64,000 bases of DNA from Sphaerochaeta halotolerans (lineage in GTDB: Bacteria > Spirochaetota > Spirochaetia > Sphaerochaetales > Sphaerochaetaceae): NCBI RefSeq assembly GCF_003429665.1, contig NZ_QUWK01000001.1:248001-312000 (forward strand). The letters run 5' to 3'. Under the pieces are notes generated by a model, which did no database searches, had not been told where the DNA came from, and worked only from the letters and a program-made list of their open reading frames with translations. Numbering within the stretch: position 1 is the first letter of the stretch; every line of letters begins with the position of its first letter. This document shows positions 1 through 8,655 of this stretch, in pieces. Both the position numbers and the translations under genes were made by a program.

Positions 1-2795
1 TGCATGAATGCAATGGTCTTCTCCAACCCCAGTGAGGGAAGGTGGTCTGCATATGTGTTTGCAATGGCAAGGATTTGGGCGCTCTCTGGAATTTCTTCCT
101 GTTTCAGACCCTGTGGATATCCACTACCATCCCACTTTTCGTGATGATGCAACACCGCCTCTGCAAAGGGGGCATACTCCCCAACAGAGCGAAGAATGTT
201 GTATCCGATTTCAGTGTGTCTCTGCAATTCCATGACCTGGGTTCGGGTGAGCTCTTCCTTTGGTTTGGAGAGAATGGACGGGGTGATGGCAATCTTGCCC
301 AGGTCATGGTACAGCCCTGCAAGCCTGAGATTTTTCACCTCTTCCTTACGATATCCAAGCACCTCAGCAAACGCACTCGCCAAGGATGCAACCAGATTGC
401 TATGTTCCTCGGCTCCTTCCTCCTGTTCAAAAAGCTTGGAGAGCAGGGTGTCGATTACCTGTTTCTTGAAGGTCATGCTCTGCTTGAGCTTGTTGCGGTA
501 CATTGAGTCCTCTGCAACCTTGAATGTATCCTCGTAACTCTCCTCGTCCTTTTCCTTTACTGCATAGCCAAAGGAGACAGAGAGCTGGATTCCCCTGATC
601 TTCTCCTTCTCCAAAGCCTTGTTGATACGATTTACAATGGACTGTGCATGAAGCGCATCGGTTTGAGGAAGCAGAAGTACGAACTCATCACCACCAATCC
701 TGCTGACAATATCGTCATCCCTGCAGGTCTTGCGCATGATTTCAGAGACCTTGCGCAGCAACTCGTCACCAGTCTTATGACCGAACGCATCATTGGTAAG
801 CTTGAGCCCGTTTACATCGGCAAGTACCAAGGTAAGGGGGTAGTAGGGCTCCTCATTCAACTCCTCTTTTGCTTGCTCATAATAGCGCCGGTTGGGGAGC
901 GTGGTCAGGGGGTCTGTCACGCTCAGCATCCGGATCTCATCCTGCTTGACCCGTTGGTTGGTACTGTCCCTGAAGACAAGGACAACACCGGTAACGTTTT
1001 GGTTGGCGCTGAGAATGGGGGCTGTGCTGTCGTTGATGAAACGTTCGTCCCCATCACGTGCGATCAGAATGGTATCCTCGTCCAGTTCAACCTGTCTCTT
1101 GGTCTCCAGTACCTGTTTCACTGGATTTGGACAAGGGTGGCGGTCGCTTCCGCAGAGAATCTTGAACACCTCTTCAAATGGCCGGCCTTTTGCCTCGTCT
1201 GCCTGCCAGCCGGTGAGCTTTTCAGCTACCTTGTTCATGAATTGAACATTCCCCTCTGCATCGGTGGAAATAACACCATCACCAACAGAGAGCAGTGTGG
1301 TTTCGAACAGGGTCTTCTCATAGTATAATTGTTTTTCCATCTGCTTTTGGCCAGTGATGTCATCGATGATCATGGCAAAGTAGCCATATGAAGGGCTGAA
1401 TGAGGAGATCCTGAAGAGTCGGTTCAAGTCACTGTTGAAAGCCTCAAACGTTTTTGATTTCCCTGTAAGTGCAACCTCCCCGTTATGAGTGAACCAATAG
1501 GGCTCTACATGCGGCAAGAGTTCTGTGATTCGCTTCCCCACAGAAAACTCAGGAATGAGGCCGGTCTGTGTTTCAAAGTTCTTGTTTACCCTGAGGATGA
1601 GAAAGTCATTGGGGTTCCCTTCCTCGTCAAGGAGAATCTGGCAGTATGCGAAGCCTTGGTTCATTGCCTCAAAAAGTCTTCTGCTCTCTTCTTCGCTTTG
1701 CTCAAGTGCTTCTGCCTGGAGGACGCGCTCAGTGATGTCTGCATGGGTTCCGCTCATGAGCAGGGCCTTTCCATTCTCATCGCGGCTTATCACTTGTCCA
1801 CGATCGAAGACCCAGATCCAATGGCCATCCTTGTGTTGCATCCTAAGATCACAACTATAGAATTCACTCTTGCCGAGTTTGTGATCTTCAAGCAGCTTCA
1901 AGGCCCTATCAAGGTCCTTGGGGTGAACGAAGCGGGTGAAGGTATCAAAGGTGGTGGGCTCCAGCTCTTCTTTTGTGTATCCAAGCATCTCTGCCCACAT
2001 GTCATTGATCTTGATAGTGTTATCTATAAGATTCCACTCCCACGAGCCTAGGTTTGAACCCTTGATAATGCTGGCAAAGCGATCACGGGCCTCCCTCAGT
2101 TCCCTTTGGTCCTTCTCTTGTTGCTTCTGGTAGACCTCCAGTCGATTGATCGCCCCAATCCCAGAGAGGAATGCAATAATAACGACCAATACCGGCCCAA
2201 GGAAGGTGACCTTCTGGTCAATGGCAGACCATCTTTCTACAGCACTCTGACGCATTTCCAAAAGTGTATATTCTTCAGCTTCAATATCATCAAGAATTTG
2301 TTCCAATGTCTTGGAGATGGCTTCGCTGTGTTCGAAAAGTTCCAAGATTTCTTCCTGCTCGGTTAAGAAAGTTGAATCTTCAAGAATGGGTTTGCGATAC
2401 TGCAAGAGGGGTTGTACACTCTCATCGATCAATGTATCAAAGGTAATTTTCAGGAGGTCCAGTCTTCTTTTCTGTTCCTCGTTCTCTTTCAGAAGGATTC
2501 TCAGCTTCATGAGGCGCTGGTCGAAGGAGTAGGTACTCACCCCGATGCTTTCCATGTAGGAGCGGTCCCCGGTAAGCAAGTACCCGCGTTCATTGATGCG
2601 GATGTTTTGGAATGTGCGTTTCATGGCATTGGTTTCTGTGATCACTTTATAGGTATGGGAAACCAAGCGATTGGTTTCAATCGCCTGGGAAGTCAGCCTG
2701 TTCTTCAGGACCCCGATAAAGATCAGGGTTACACAGATAAGAAGCAGGCCGATGATGAAATTGCCTCGAATACTTACTCGTTTCTTCTTACGCAT
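1..2795 (-). CDS. Membrane PAS-GGDEF-HD-GYP cyclic-di-GMP enzyme, C-terminus cut by window edge
   Basis: The reverse strand is open from an ATG at 2795 to the left edge (about 931 residues). Order: a membrane segment at about residues 12-32, an extracytoplasmic helical sensor region, a second membrane segment near residue 200, three PAS/PAC-like domains, a GGDEF domain (IGGDEF at residues 700-705, plus strand 681-698) and an HD-GYP domain (HDLGK at about 830; HHEKWDGSGYP from 884). The diguanylate cyclase motif is intact and an RDDD inhibitory site lies five residues before GGDEF, so both synthesis and hydrolysis of c-di-GMP look possible. In frame throughout. The start is the first ATG before a basic stretch and the membrane helix; its ribosome site is weak. 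Family knowledge: such fusions act at the inner membrane as signal-gated c-di-GMP switches. The signal sensed is unknown. The last part of the HD-GYP domain lies outside the window. Confidence 0.93.
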   Translation of the reverse strand, partial: MRKKKRVSIRGNFIIGLLLICVTLIFIGVLKNRLTSQAIETNRLVSHTYKVITETNAMKRTFQNIRINERGYLLTGDRSYMESIGVSTYSFDQRLMKLRILLKENEEQKRRLDLLKITFDTLIDESVQPLLQYRKPILEDSTFLTEQEEILELFEHSEAISKTLEQILDDIEAEEYTLLEMRQSAVERWSAIDQKVTFLGPVLVVIIAFLSGIGAINRLEVYQKQQEKDQRELREARDRFASIIKGSNLGSWEWNLIDNTIKINDMWAEMLGYTKEELEPTTFDTFTRFVHPKDLDRALKLLEDHKLGKSEFYSCDLRMQHKDGHWIWVFDRGQVISRDENGKALLMSGTHADITERVLQAEALEQSEEESRRLFEAMNQGFAYCQILLDEEGNPNDFLILRVNKNFETQTGLIPEFSVGKRITELLPHVEPYWFTHNGEVALTGKSKTFEAFNSDLNRLFRISSFSPSYGYFAMIIDDITGQKQMEKQLYYEKTLFETTLLSVGDGVISTDAEGNVQFMNKVAEKLTGWQADEAKGRPFEEVFKILCGSDRHPCPNPVKQVLETKRQVELDEDTILIARDGDERFINDSTAPILSANQNVTGVVLVFRDSTNQRVKQDEIRMLSVTDPLTTLPNRRYYEQAKEELNEEPYYPLTLVLADVNGLKLTNDAFGHKTGDELLRKVSEIMRKTCRDDDIVSRIGGDEFVLLLPQTDALHAQSIVNRINKALEKEKIRGIQLSVSFGYAVKEKDEESYEDTFKVAEDSMYRNKLKQSMTFKKQVIDTLLSKLFEQEEGAEEHSNLVASLASAFAEVLGYRKEEVKNLRLAGLYHDLGKIAITPSILSKPKEELTRTQVMELQRHTEIGYNILRSVGEYAPFAEAVLHHHEKWDGSGYPQGLKQEEIPESAQILAIANTYADHLPSLGLEKTIAFM

Positions 2796-3019
2796 ATAGG
2801 TACTGCAATTCTACAGATGAGTTACCTAAAATGACAAGGAATTAATGACGAAAAAAGAGCAGATTGACGAGAATTATCATAAATGTATTGTTTCCAAGGG
2901 AATAATGATACAGTTATACTTAATAAAAATAATAATCAATAAGTACTTGATATTATTAAAAGAAATGATTACTATTACTGCATACAACAAACGTATCACA
3001 TACCAAGGAGATTATAGAA

Positions 3020-3697
3020 ATGGACGAAGTACAGAACAATGCAACACTTCCTTTGATTGGAGACAAGGCCCCCGCCTTTCATGCAGTGACCACACAGGGT
3101 GATATCAACTTTCCCGAGGACTATAAGGGAAAATGGGTGATCCTTTTCAGCCATCCCGCTGATTTTACCCCTGTCTGTACCACGGAGTTCATGACCTTTG
3201 CCTCCATGGCTGACGAGTTCAAGGCAATGAATACTGAGCTTATCGGTCTCTCCATCGACTCCCTCTATGCACACATTGCATGGCTGAGAAAGATTCAGGA
3301 GCTGGAATGGAACGGAATGAAGGGTATTGAGGTCAAGTTCCCGGTAATTGAGGATATCAAGATGGATGTTGCCAAGAAGTATGGCATGGTCCAGTCACAA
3401 TCATCCACCCAGGCGGTTCGTGCTGTTTTCATCATCGATGGCGAAGGTGTGGTGAGAACCATTATGTACTATCCTGCTTCCACTGGCCGTAACTTTGATG
3501 AGATCAAACGCGTGGTGATGGCCTTACAGAAGGCTGACAAGGAGCATATCGCTACTCCGGCAAACTGGAGACCAGGTCAGGATGTCATCATCCCCACCCC
3601 AGGTTCATGCGGTACCGCCAAGGAACGGATGGAAAGCAAGGATGAGAACCAATACTGCCTTGATTGGTTCCTCTGCTTCCGGAAAGAGAAGAAATAA
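3020..3697 (+). CDS. Peroxiredoxin, Prx6 / archaeal-type 2-Cys AhpC-TSA family
   Basis: 225 residues, cytosolic, reduces peroxides using a reactive cysteine. The peroxidatic site is DFTPVCTTE with Cys53. The C-terminal arm has a further SCGTAK cysteine and a C-x5-C pair (CLDWFLC), the arrangement seen in Aeropyrum-type Prx6 enzymes, so resolution is probably by a C-terminal cysteine and not as a strict 1-Cys enzyme (inference from family knowledge). Good ribosome site (AAGGAG about 10 bases before ATG). It stands alone, with an AT-rich promoter region at 2836-3010 and a long hairpin terminator behind it. The dedicated reductant is not encoded beside it. Confidence 0.95.
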   Translation: MDEVQNNATLPLIGDKAPAFHAVTTQGDINFPEDYKGKWVILFSHPADFTPVCTTEFMTFASMADEFKAMNTELIGLSIDSLYAHIAWLRKIQELEWNGMKGIEVKFPVIEDIKMDVAKKYGMVQSQSSTQAVRAVFIIDGEGVVRTIMYYPASTGRNFDEIKRVVMALQKADKEHIATPANWRPGQDVIIPTPGSCGTAKERMESKDENQYCLDWFLCFRKEKK

Positions 3698-3722
3698 CGT
3701 ACCACAGTAAAAAAAGCATCAC

Positions 3723-3756
3723 AACAACAGGGAGAGCTTTTGCTCTCCCTGTTGTT
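3723..3756. terminator. Bidirectional hairpin terminator between convergent genes
   Basis: A perfect 15-bp stem (AACAACAGGGAGAGC and its complement) with a TTTT loop. It lies between the peroxiredoxin and the convergent ferredoxin gene. A run of seven A on its left side (3709-3715) gives a T tract for transcripts coming from the right. Confidence 0.85.
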
Positions 3757-3784
3757 CTATTCTCACCTAGACAATGGTTATGAT

Positions 3785-4396
3785 TTATTTGTAACTGATG
3801 GCACCCTTGGTGCATACCCGCTCACACTCATGGCATACCAGGCACTCGCTCTTGATGATTCGATGTTTCTCTTCCTTCACGATTGCTCCAGAAGGACAGA
3901 CCCTTTTACATCTGCCACAGTTGGTGCAAAGCTCAGCATCGATTACCATCTGTTTCTTTGCTGCCCTGCTGGGGAGCGAAAGAAGGGTTCCATAGGGACA
4001 GAGCCAGCGATGCCAGAGTTCTTCTTCAAAGAAGAGCGAGAGGAAGACACCGATGGCTACGAGTGCTGGGAGCACTGGCAGTTGTTTGCCTGAGCGCAAG
4101 GTGAAAACCATCAACCCAAGGAAGGCTACCAACAACAAAATTCTTAGTACTCCGTTCTTGAGGAAGGAAGGTGTCCTTATACTGCCCACACGAAACTTTT
4201 TCTTCAGGAAGGTAATCGGCTTCAGGAGTGTGTTGATTGGACAGATCCACCCACAGTAGAAACGGGAGAAGAAGAGAGAGAGTACAAGTGAAAGGAGGAA
4301 GATGCCGATCCACACTTGTACCTTGCCCCTGATGAGCAAGAAAAGGAAGAGACCGAGAAAAAGAACTTGCACTATCCGCTGGATGGTTTTCTTCAT
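3785..4396 (-). CDS. NapH/CcoG-like membrane 4Fe-4S ferredoxin-type protein
   Basis: 203 residues. Four hydrophobic segments in the first about 130 residues carry two membrane-associated cysteine motifs (FYCGWICP and LCPYG), followed by two ferredoxin clusters, CTNCGRCKRVCP and CLVCHECERVC, near the C-terminus. Family knowledge: NapH/YccM-like proteins pass electrons between the membrane quinone pool and soluble partners. It is short, with no N-terminal ferredoxin or FMN domain, so it is not a full NosR or CcoG. Two bases separate it from the upstream cupin gene, so the two form an operon, facing away from a Crp/Fnr regulator. The electron acceptor is not encoded here. Confidence 0.88.
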   Translation of the reverse strand: MKKTIQRIVQVLFLGLFLFLLIRGKVQVWIGIFLLSLVLSLFFSRFYCGWICPINTLLKPITFLKKKFRVGSIRTPSFLKNGVLRILLLVAFLGLMVFTLRSGKQLPVLPALVAIGVFLSLFFEEELWHRWLCPYGTLLSLPSRAAKKQMVIDAELCTNCGRCKRVCPSGAIVKEEKHRIIKSECLVCHECERVCTKGAISYK

Positions 4397-4398
4397 GA

Positions 4399-4722
4399 TT
4401 ATTGTTCCTTGTATACCCTTGGATGGGGTGCTTTTACAATGAAGAACTCAACTGGTTCATCATGGGTGTTTGCGATATTCATCTTGGTGTTGGCCGGCAC
4501 GTTCACGATTGCACCTTGGCAGTAATGGGCTTCCTGATCGCCAAAGGTAGCTGAGAGTATTCCCCGTACAATCGTGAGATAGACATTGGAGTCACTGAAG
4601 TGCTCAGGAAGTGCCTCCCCATTGCCCAGGACTACATGGTTAATCATGACCTGGTCGTCTCCCACCAGTTTTTCAATAACTTTCTCGTCAGTTTTCGTGT
4701 AGGCATATACTGTTTCAATCAT
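4399..4722 (-). CDS. Small cupin-domain protein
   Basis: 107 residues, a single cupin beta-barrel. The metal-site pattern is partly kept: a glutamate and His in ALPEHFSDSN and NTHDEP in the second motif. Such small cupins often sit with redox or Fe-S genes and may bind a metal or a small ligand; the real ligand is not known. First gene of a two-gene operon with the ferredoxin-type protein (2-bp gap), and divergent from the Crp/Fnr gene, which is therefore its likely regulator. Start chosen at the ATG facing the intergenic promoter region. Confidence 0.85.
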   Translation of the reverse strand: MIETVYAYTKTDEKVIEKLVGDDQVMINHVVLGNGEALPEHFSDSNVYLTIVRGILSATFGDQEAHYCQGAIVNVPANTKMNIANTHDEPVEFFIVKAPHPRVYKEQ

Positions 4723-4810
4723 GCTTGACTCCTTTAAGCGATAGATATTCCTAGCATACCGGTATCTTGTACATTATACTGTTACCTATGTTACACTTTT
4801 GGAGGTTTCC
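4723..4810. promoter_or_regulatory. Divergent promoter region with central palindrome
   Basis: 88 bp between the cupin and Crp/Fnr genes. It holds a perfect 10-bp palindrome ATACCGGTAT at 4756-4765 and a TATACT box at 4775-4780 that could serve the Crp/Fnr gene. The palindrome is a candidate operator for the neighbouring regulator, but it does not match the classical CRP or FNR consensus. Confidence 0.45.
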
Positions 4811-5470
4811 ATGGATATCCTTCCATTGCTGGAAAATATCTGGTTGTTTGAGGACTTTGGATCGGAATTGCTCGCTTCCTTGTTTTCTGAAGGAGGCGCA
4901 AGCCTCGGTAGCTACTCCAAGGGCCAGATGATCTATCTCAGTGGGGAGGTATGCACCACCCTCGATGTGGTGATAGAAGGAACCATCTCCGTCCAGAGCG
5001 TGGATGACGAGGGGAAGATATTCAAGGTACGAGTACTGGAACCAGGTGATGTGTGGGGCGCAACGCTTCTGTTCAGTCGATACAACCATTATCCAATGAC
5101 AGTAGTCAGTGATGATGATTCGGCTGTGTTGCACCTTCCCAGGGCACTGGTGCTTGACCTCTGTGAAGCAAGAGTGGAATTTCTCTCTACTCTTTTGAAC
5201 CTGGTCAGTGATCGTGCGCATGAGTTGAGTATGACGGTTACCAAGCTCTCTGCTGAGAGCTTGAGAAAAAGTCTGCTTGCCTACCTGCAGAATCTTTCGA
5301 GAATCCAAGGAAGCACTACCGTTGTTCTGCCTACTTCGAAGAAAGAGCTTGCAGAGCGTTTGGGATTCGCCCGAACCTCACTTAGCCGGGAACTTGCTTC
5401 CTTGGTTCAGGAAGGTATTCTCAGTTATTCAGGGAGGAGGGTGGAGCTTCATATTTCTTCACAGAATTAA
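4811..5470 (+). CDS. Crp/Fnr-family transcriptional regulator
   Basis: 219 residues: an N-terminal cyclic-nucleotide-binding-like beta-roll (about residues 15-120), a dimer helix, and a C-terminal winged HTH (SKKELAERLGFARTSLSREL) that reads DNA. No N-terminal cysteine cluster as in FNR, so direct Fe-S sensing is unlikely; a haem or other ligand sensor of the HcpR/Dnr type is possible. Start set at the ATG at 4811 because GGAGG at 4801-4805 is five bases before it; an in-frame TTG at 4799 would overlap that site. Divergent from the cupin/ferredoxin operon, which it probably controls. Confidence 0.92.
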   Translation: MDILPLLENIWLFEDFGSELLASLFSEGGASLGSYSKGQMIYLSGEVCTTLDVVIEGTISVQSVDDEGKIFKVRVLEPGDVWGATLLFSRYNHYPMTVVSDDDSAVLHLPRALVLDLCEARVEFLSTLLNLVSDRAHELSMTVTKLSAESLRKSLLAYLQNLSRIQGSTTVVLPTSKKELAERLGFARTSLSRELASLVQEGILSYSGRRVELHISSQN

Positions 5471-5572
5471 AGAGTACATGAAGATTTCGCTTTGCTGGTT
5501 GCCTTCCTTATTGTGTGTTGATATTACAGTAGATAGATACAACAGATTATGCAGATGAAAGGAGGAAATCCT

Positions 5573-6790
5573 ATGAAACGAATACGTATACTCTTATTGA
5601 TGACTGTAATTCTTACTGTGGGAATGATGACTGTGGCAGCGACCCCGACTGCAGAAGAGCAGTATGCCACTATCCAGAGCAAGGACTTGAGCAGTCAGAG
5701 TCTTGAGTCGATCACCAAGTCATACGATAAGCTCAATGAGGCCATAGCCAATGAGGCAGAACAGGCTCGTAAGCGGATGTATGAAGCCCGCTCCAAAGGG
5801 GACAGGGAATCTTACTATGAAGCTCGAGAGCATCTGAATCTGTTGTCCACCTACCATATGGACCAGAGCACAAGCGATTATCTACTTGAGCAGATTCTGT
5901 CTCTTGATGAACCACAGAAGAGTGAGTATGCCGAATGGTTGTATGAGAACAGCCCGTACTACCGTCCGACGCTCACCCTAGATTTCTCTTCAGAAGGAGA
6001 GAACTATCGGTACAGCTATCGACAGCAGATCCGCAAGGTCCCCGGAAGTGAGATTGTCTTGCCCTCCAGTGGACAGCTTCGCATGAACTCAGCTCGCCTT
6101 GGAGTACTTGCAGGTTGGGGCCTGACCCCTGATGAAGTCACCTACCAAGGAGGCCAGACGATCAAGATGAGCTATACCAACCAAACCCTCTATGCCATCT
6201 ATCAGGAAGGGGTTCGCTTTGTTGACCCACTCAGTGGGACTGACTTGTTCATTGAAACAGAGGATGTTACGGTTCCCACCCCGGTAACTGATGATGTGTC
6301 AGCCATTTTCGCCGGTTGGTACGACAAGAGCACAGGAACCTTGATCACTGATCCCTCTTCGTATGAGAAAGTAGGAAAGGGTGGCTATTTTGAGGCACTT
6401 TGGAAGCGGCTTGCCATTGAGGATATCACCGTTCTCTATTATGACAAGAATGCACTTCCTCCCAATACCCAGATCAGCATGGGCTTTTCCTATGCCAATA
6501 CCGGGACAGTCGATCTTACAGGACTACGGGCAAAGCTTACCAGCGAGAGCAAGTATGTACGCATTCTCTCTGATGAGATTTATCTTGGTTCCTTGGATGC
6601 CGGGTTGATGAGTACCAACAACAGTCGTTGGGCAACCAGCAGCAAGCAACAGGTACGGGGAGAAGCGAACACCTTCCGCTTTGTCATCGCTTCAGATGCC
6701 CCTTCAGGGACGGTTATACCGTTCTCCTTGCAGGTTACAAACGACAAGGGAGACACGTGGACGCAACACTTCGAGGGCGTAGTGCGCTAA
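5573..6790 (+). CDS. Secreted protein with InlB/Flg_new-like repeat, function unknown
   Basis: 405 residues with a clear signal peptide (basic start, hydrophobic core, cleavage near AAA-type VAATPTA). The first 120 residues after it are acidic, helical and coiled-coil-like. A central block with FAGWYDKSTGTLI and GGYFEALW resembles the InlB B-repeat/Flg_new beta-grasp found in bacterial surface proteins. The C-terminal 130 residues look like a beta-sandwich. Start at 5573 because AAAGGAGG lies just before it; an in-frame ATG at 5549 would include that site. Exported to the periplasm or surface; role unknown. The 3' end overlaps the convergent acetyltransferase gene by 4 bp. Confidence 0.85.
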   Translation: MKRIRILLLMTVILTVGMMTVAATPTAEEQYATIQSKDLSSQSLESITKSYDKLNEAIANEAEQARKRMYEARSKGDRESYYEAREHLNLLSTYHMDQSTSDYLLEQILSLDEPQKSEYAEWLYENSPYYRPTLTLDFSSEGENYRYSYRQQIRKVPGSEIVLPSSGQLRMNSARLGVLAGWGLTPDEVTYQGGQTIKMSYTNQTLYAIYQEGVRFVDPLSGTDLFIETEDVTVPTPVTDDVSAIFAGWYDKSTGTLITDPSSYEKVGKGGYFEALWKRLAIEDITVLYYDKNALPPNTQISMGFSYANTGTVDLTGLRAKLTSESKYVRILSDEIYLGSLDAGLMSTNNSRWATSSKQQVRGEANTFRFVIASDAPSGTVIPFSLQVTNDKGDTWTQHFEGVVR

Positions 6791-7566
6791 TACTGCTCAG
6801 CGATATACACACCTTGTAGTTCTTCTGAAGTGCTCATTCCCATCGGAATGGGCACTCCTTTTTCCCTTCCAAGAAGCGTGACAAGCGGAGAAGAGGCGAG
6901 CGTATGCATTTCTGTGATTCCTCTATCATGAAGAAGAGAAAGCATTCTCTCAGCAGCATTGGTATCAAGGACCATGGTCTCTACGGCTTTTCCTTCACTG
7001 AGGAAGGCATAGCCGCCCTCTACAGAGAGTACTTCATAGCCGTCAGTGAGAAAGGTCCATGCTTCTTCGTCCCGTACGAGGGCTCCCTCTTCTCTGGTAG
7101 CGCTTCGGTAGATTGCATCCAGATTCTGAAATGTGTGTTTGGTGGTCGGTTTCTCCCGTGTTTTTTTGGCTGCTTCCAGGGTGAAGGAGAGCACTGAAGA
7201 GGTGGTGAAGTATCCGTTTGCTTCATAGAAAGACCTGAGGGCAGGAAAAAGTGTGATGGGGTGGTCGTAGGCTTTTCTGGTTGCTTCCAGAAGATTGCCC
7301 ATGATACCCCGTCTTCGGTACTCCTTGTAGGTTGCTGCCCCTACAATGTAGCTTGTTGGATATTCTTTTCCCTGTTTACAATAATGGAGGGGCAGTGCAT
7401 GGAGTGCACTGACCAGCCTGCCATCCTCCCGTGCTACAAAGATGTCTTGATAGGAGATGCGTGTGGCAAAAAAGTGCTCCAGGAAGGTTGGCTCCTCGTC
7501 GAATACGATGAGCCAAAGTTGTTTGAGATCCTGATAGTCACTGGGTTTTGCCCGCTCTATGATCAT
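6787..7566 (-). CDS. GNAT-family N-acetyltransferase (Eis-like)
   Basis: 259 residues. The N-terminal half is a GNAT fold with the acetyl-CoA motif YKEYRRRGIMGNLL (R-x-x-G-I-M-G) near residue 85, and a second GNAT-like motif (FPALRSFYEANGYF). The C-terminal half has no clear motif and may be the sterol-carrier-like domain of Eis relatives. Substrate unknown. It follows the DUF2156 gene with two bases between them, so the two are co-transcribed. Confidence 0.85.
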   Translation of the reverse strand: MIIERAKPSDYQDLKQLWLIVFDEEPTFLEHFFATRISYQDIFVAREDGRLVSALHALPLHYCKQGKEYPTSYIVGAATYKEYRRRGIMGNLLEATRKAYDHPITLFPALRSFYEANGYFTTSSVLSFTLEAAKKTREKPTTKHTFQNLDAIYRSATREEGALVRDEEAWTFLTDGYEVLSVEGGYAFLSEGKAVETMVLDTNAAERMLSLLHDRGITEMHTLASSPLVTLLGREKGVPIPMGMSTSEELQGVYIAEQY

Positions 7567-7568
7567 GG

Positions 7569-8429
7569 TTACTTTGTCACCCGGTACTTCTCTACCATGA
7601 GGTCTGGTTTGTAAGAGAGCTTGGCTTTTCTGAGTCCTGGGATGCCCACATCCTCCTGCCTGTTCACATAGTGAACATCTGAAAGGTATTCACTGACAAA
7701 GAGTTGGTTGATGACGGAGTAGATCCCTTTGTAAGACGTATCGGCCTTCTCGAAGTGTACGATTGCCATCTCCTTGTCGATAACTTCACCGATGGTAAAA
7801 GCAGTGAGATTGTGGTCTACACAGACAAGGATTCCTTTGAAATTGAGTTCATCCCAACCATCGAGCGCCCGCTTCAGTGCTCCCAGCTCATCCTTGATCT
7901 CTTTGGTAGTGCAGTCCTTGCCATCGAGCCAGGTTGTGGAGGCCATTTTGTAGCACTCATCACGCAATTCCTTGCTGTTCAAGGCACGCACTGAATAGGT
8001 GTAATGCTTTTCAAATTGGTTGATATGGTTGCGTTTGCTCTGCAACTTTTTGCCAGAGAGTTTGATGAGCTTCTCACTTTCATAAAGGTAGTCATCAAGA
8101 TCTCTGACATGCTCGGCCTGGTAACCCATCTCCTTCAGCTGTTTAGCTTCCTTGGTGGGTACACATTCAAGGAGAAACCGCTGGCCGGTTTCGGCGCAGT
8201 GTGCTTCGAGTTCCTGCATTGCCCCAGGAAGGTCATCGGTAATGGGGAGCAGAAAACAGTCATCATCTTCAAGATGCATATACAAGGCCGTGTCAGTCTT
8301 GCATAGGGTAATGCCGATTGCATCTGCCCAGAGTGCAACATAGGAATAGTAATATTCATAGGCAAGGTGCTTGCTGTGAGTAGGAAACAAGTGTTTGTCC
8401 GCAAGGGACGGTGTATGGAATTCTAACAT
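7569..8429 (-). CDS. DUF2156 / LPG-synthase C-terminal-like (GNAT-fold) protein
   Basis: 286 residues, soluble. It resembles the catalytic half of phosphatidylglycerol lysyltransferases (tandem GNAT folds), with the typical phrases SGKKLQSKRNHINQF and VNRQEDVGIPGLRKAK. The membrane flippase half of MprF is absent, so it may move an amino acid onto a soluble acceptor or a lipid (inference). Start at 8429 (MLEFHTPSL) because AGAGG lies four bases upstream; longer starts to 8483 run through the promoter region. First gene of a pair with the downstream GNAT gene. Confidence 0.85.
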   Translation of the reverse strand: MLEFHTPSLADKHLFPTHSKHLAYEYYYSYVALWADAIGITLCKTDTALYMHLEDDDCFLLPITDDLPGAMQELEAHCAETGQRFLLECVPTKEAKQLKEMGYQAEHVRDLDDYLYESEKLIKLSGKKLQSKRNHINQFEKHYTYSVRALNSKELRDECYKMASTTWLDGKDCTTKEIKDELGALKRALDGWDELNFKGILVCVDHNLTAFTIGEVIDKEMAIVHFEKADTSYKGIYSVINQLFVSEYLSDVHYVNRQEDVGIPGLRKAKLSYKPDLMVEKYRVTK

Positions 8430-8619
8430 AATACCTCTAATATATACGCATATATTCATACGTTCTTTTCTCAGGATAGTCAAGTCGGGAATGGCTCTGA
8501 GAGGGATGTTGGGACTCTAAGCGATATGTCAATAACGAGGATAATAAGGGTGTCAAATGCAAAAGCATGGATCTAAAAATAATCTAAATGCTTATATTAT
8601 AATAAATAATATAGAATAC

Positions 8620-8649
8620 TTGACATCAGATAACCCATGCCTGTATCTT
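8620..8649 (+). promoter_or_regulatory. Probable sigma70 promoter of the KamA-family gene
   Basis: TTGACA at 8620-8625 and a TATCTT-like -10 at 8644-8649, 18 bp apart, follow a very AT-rich stretch (8570-8618). The predicted start of transcription falls almost on the ATG at 8656 and no Shine-Dalgarno is seen, so the transcript may be leaderless. Confidence 0.5.
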
Positions 8650-8655
8650 TAGCAC

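Noticed and set aside
42-2834. Many plus-strand open frames of 60-230 codons in the first 2.8 kb
   Set aside because: They are on the opposite strand of the continuous PAS-GGDEF-HD-GYP gene, whose motifs are certain; none has a domain or ribosome site.
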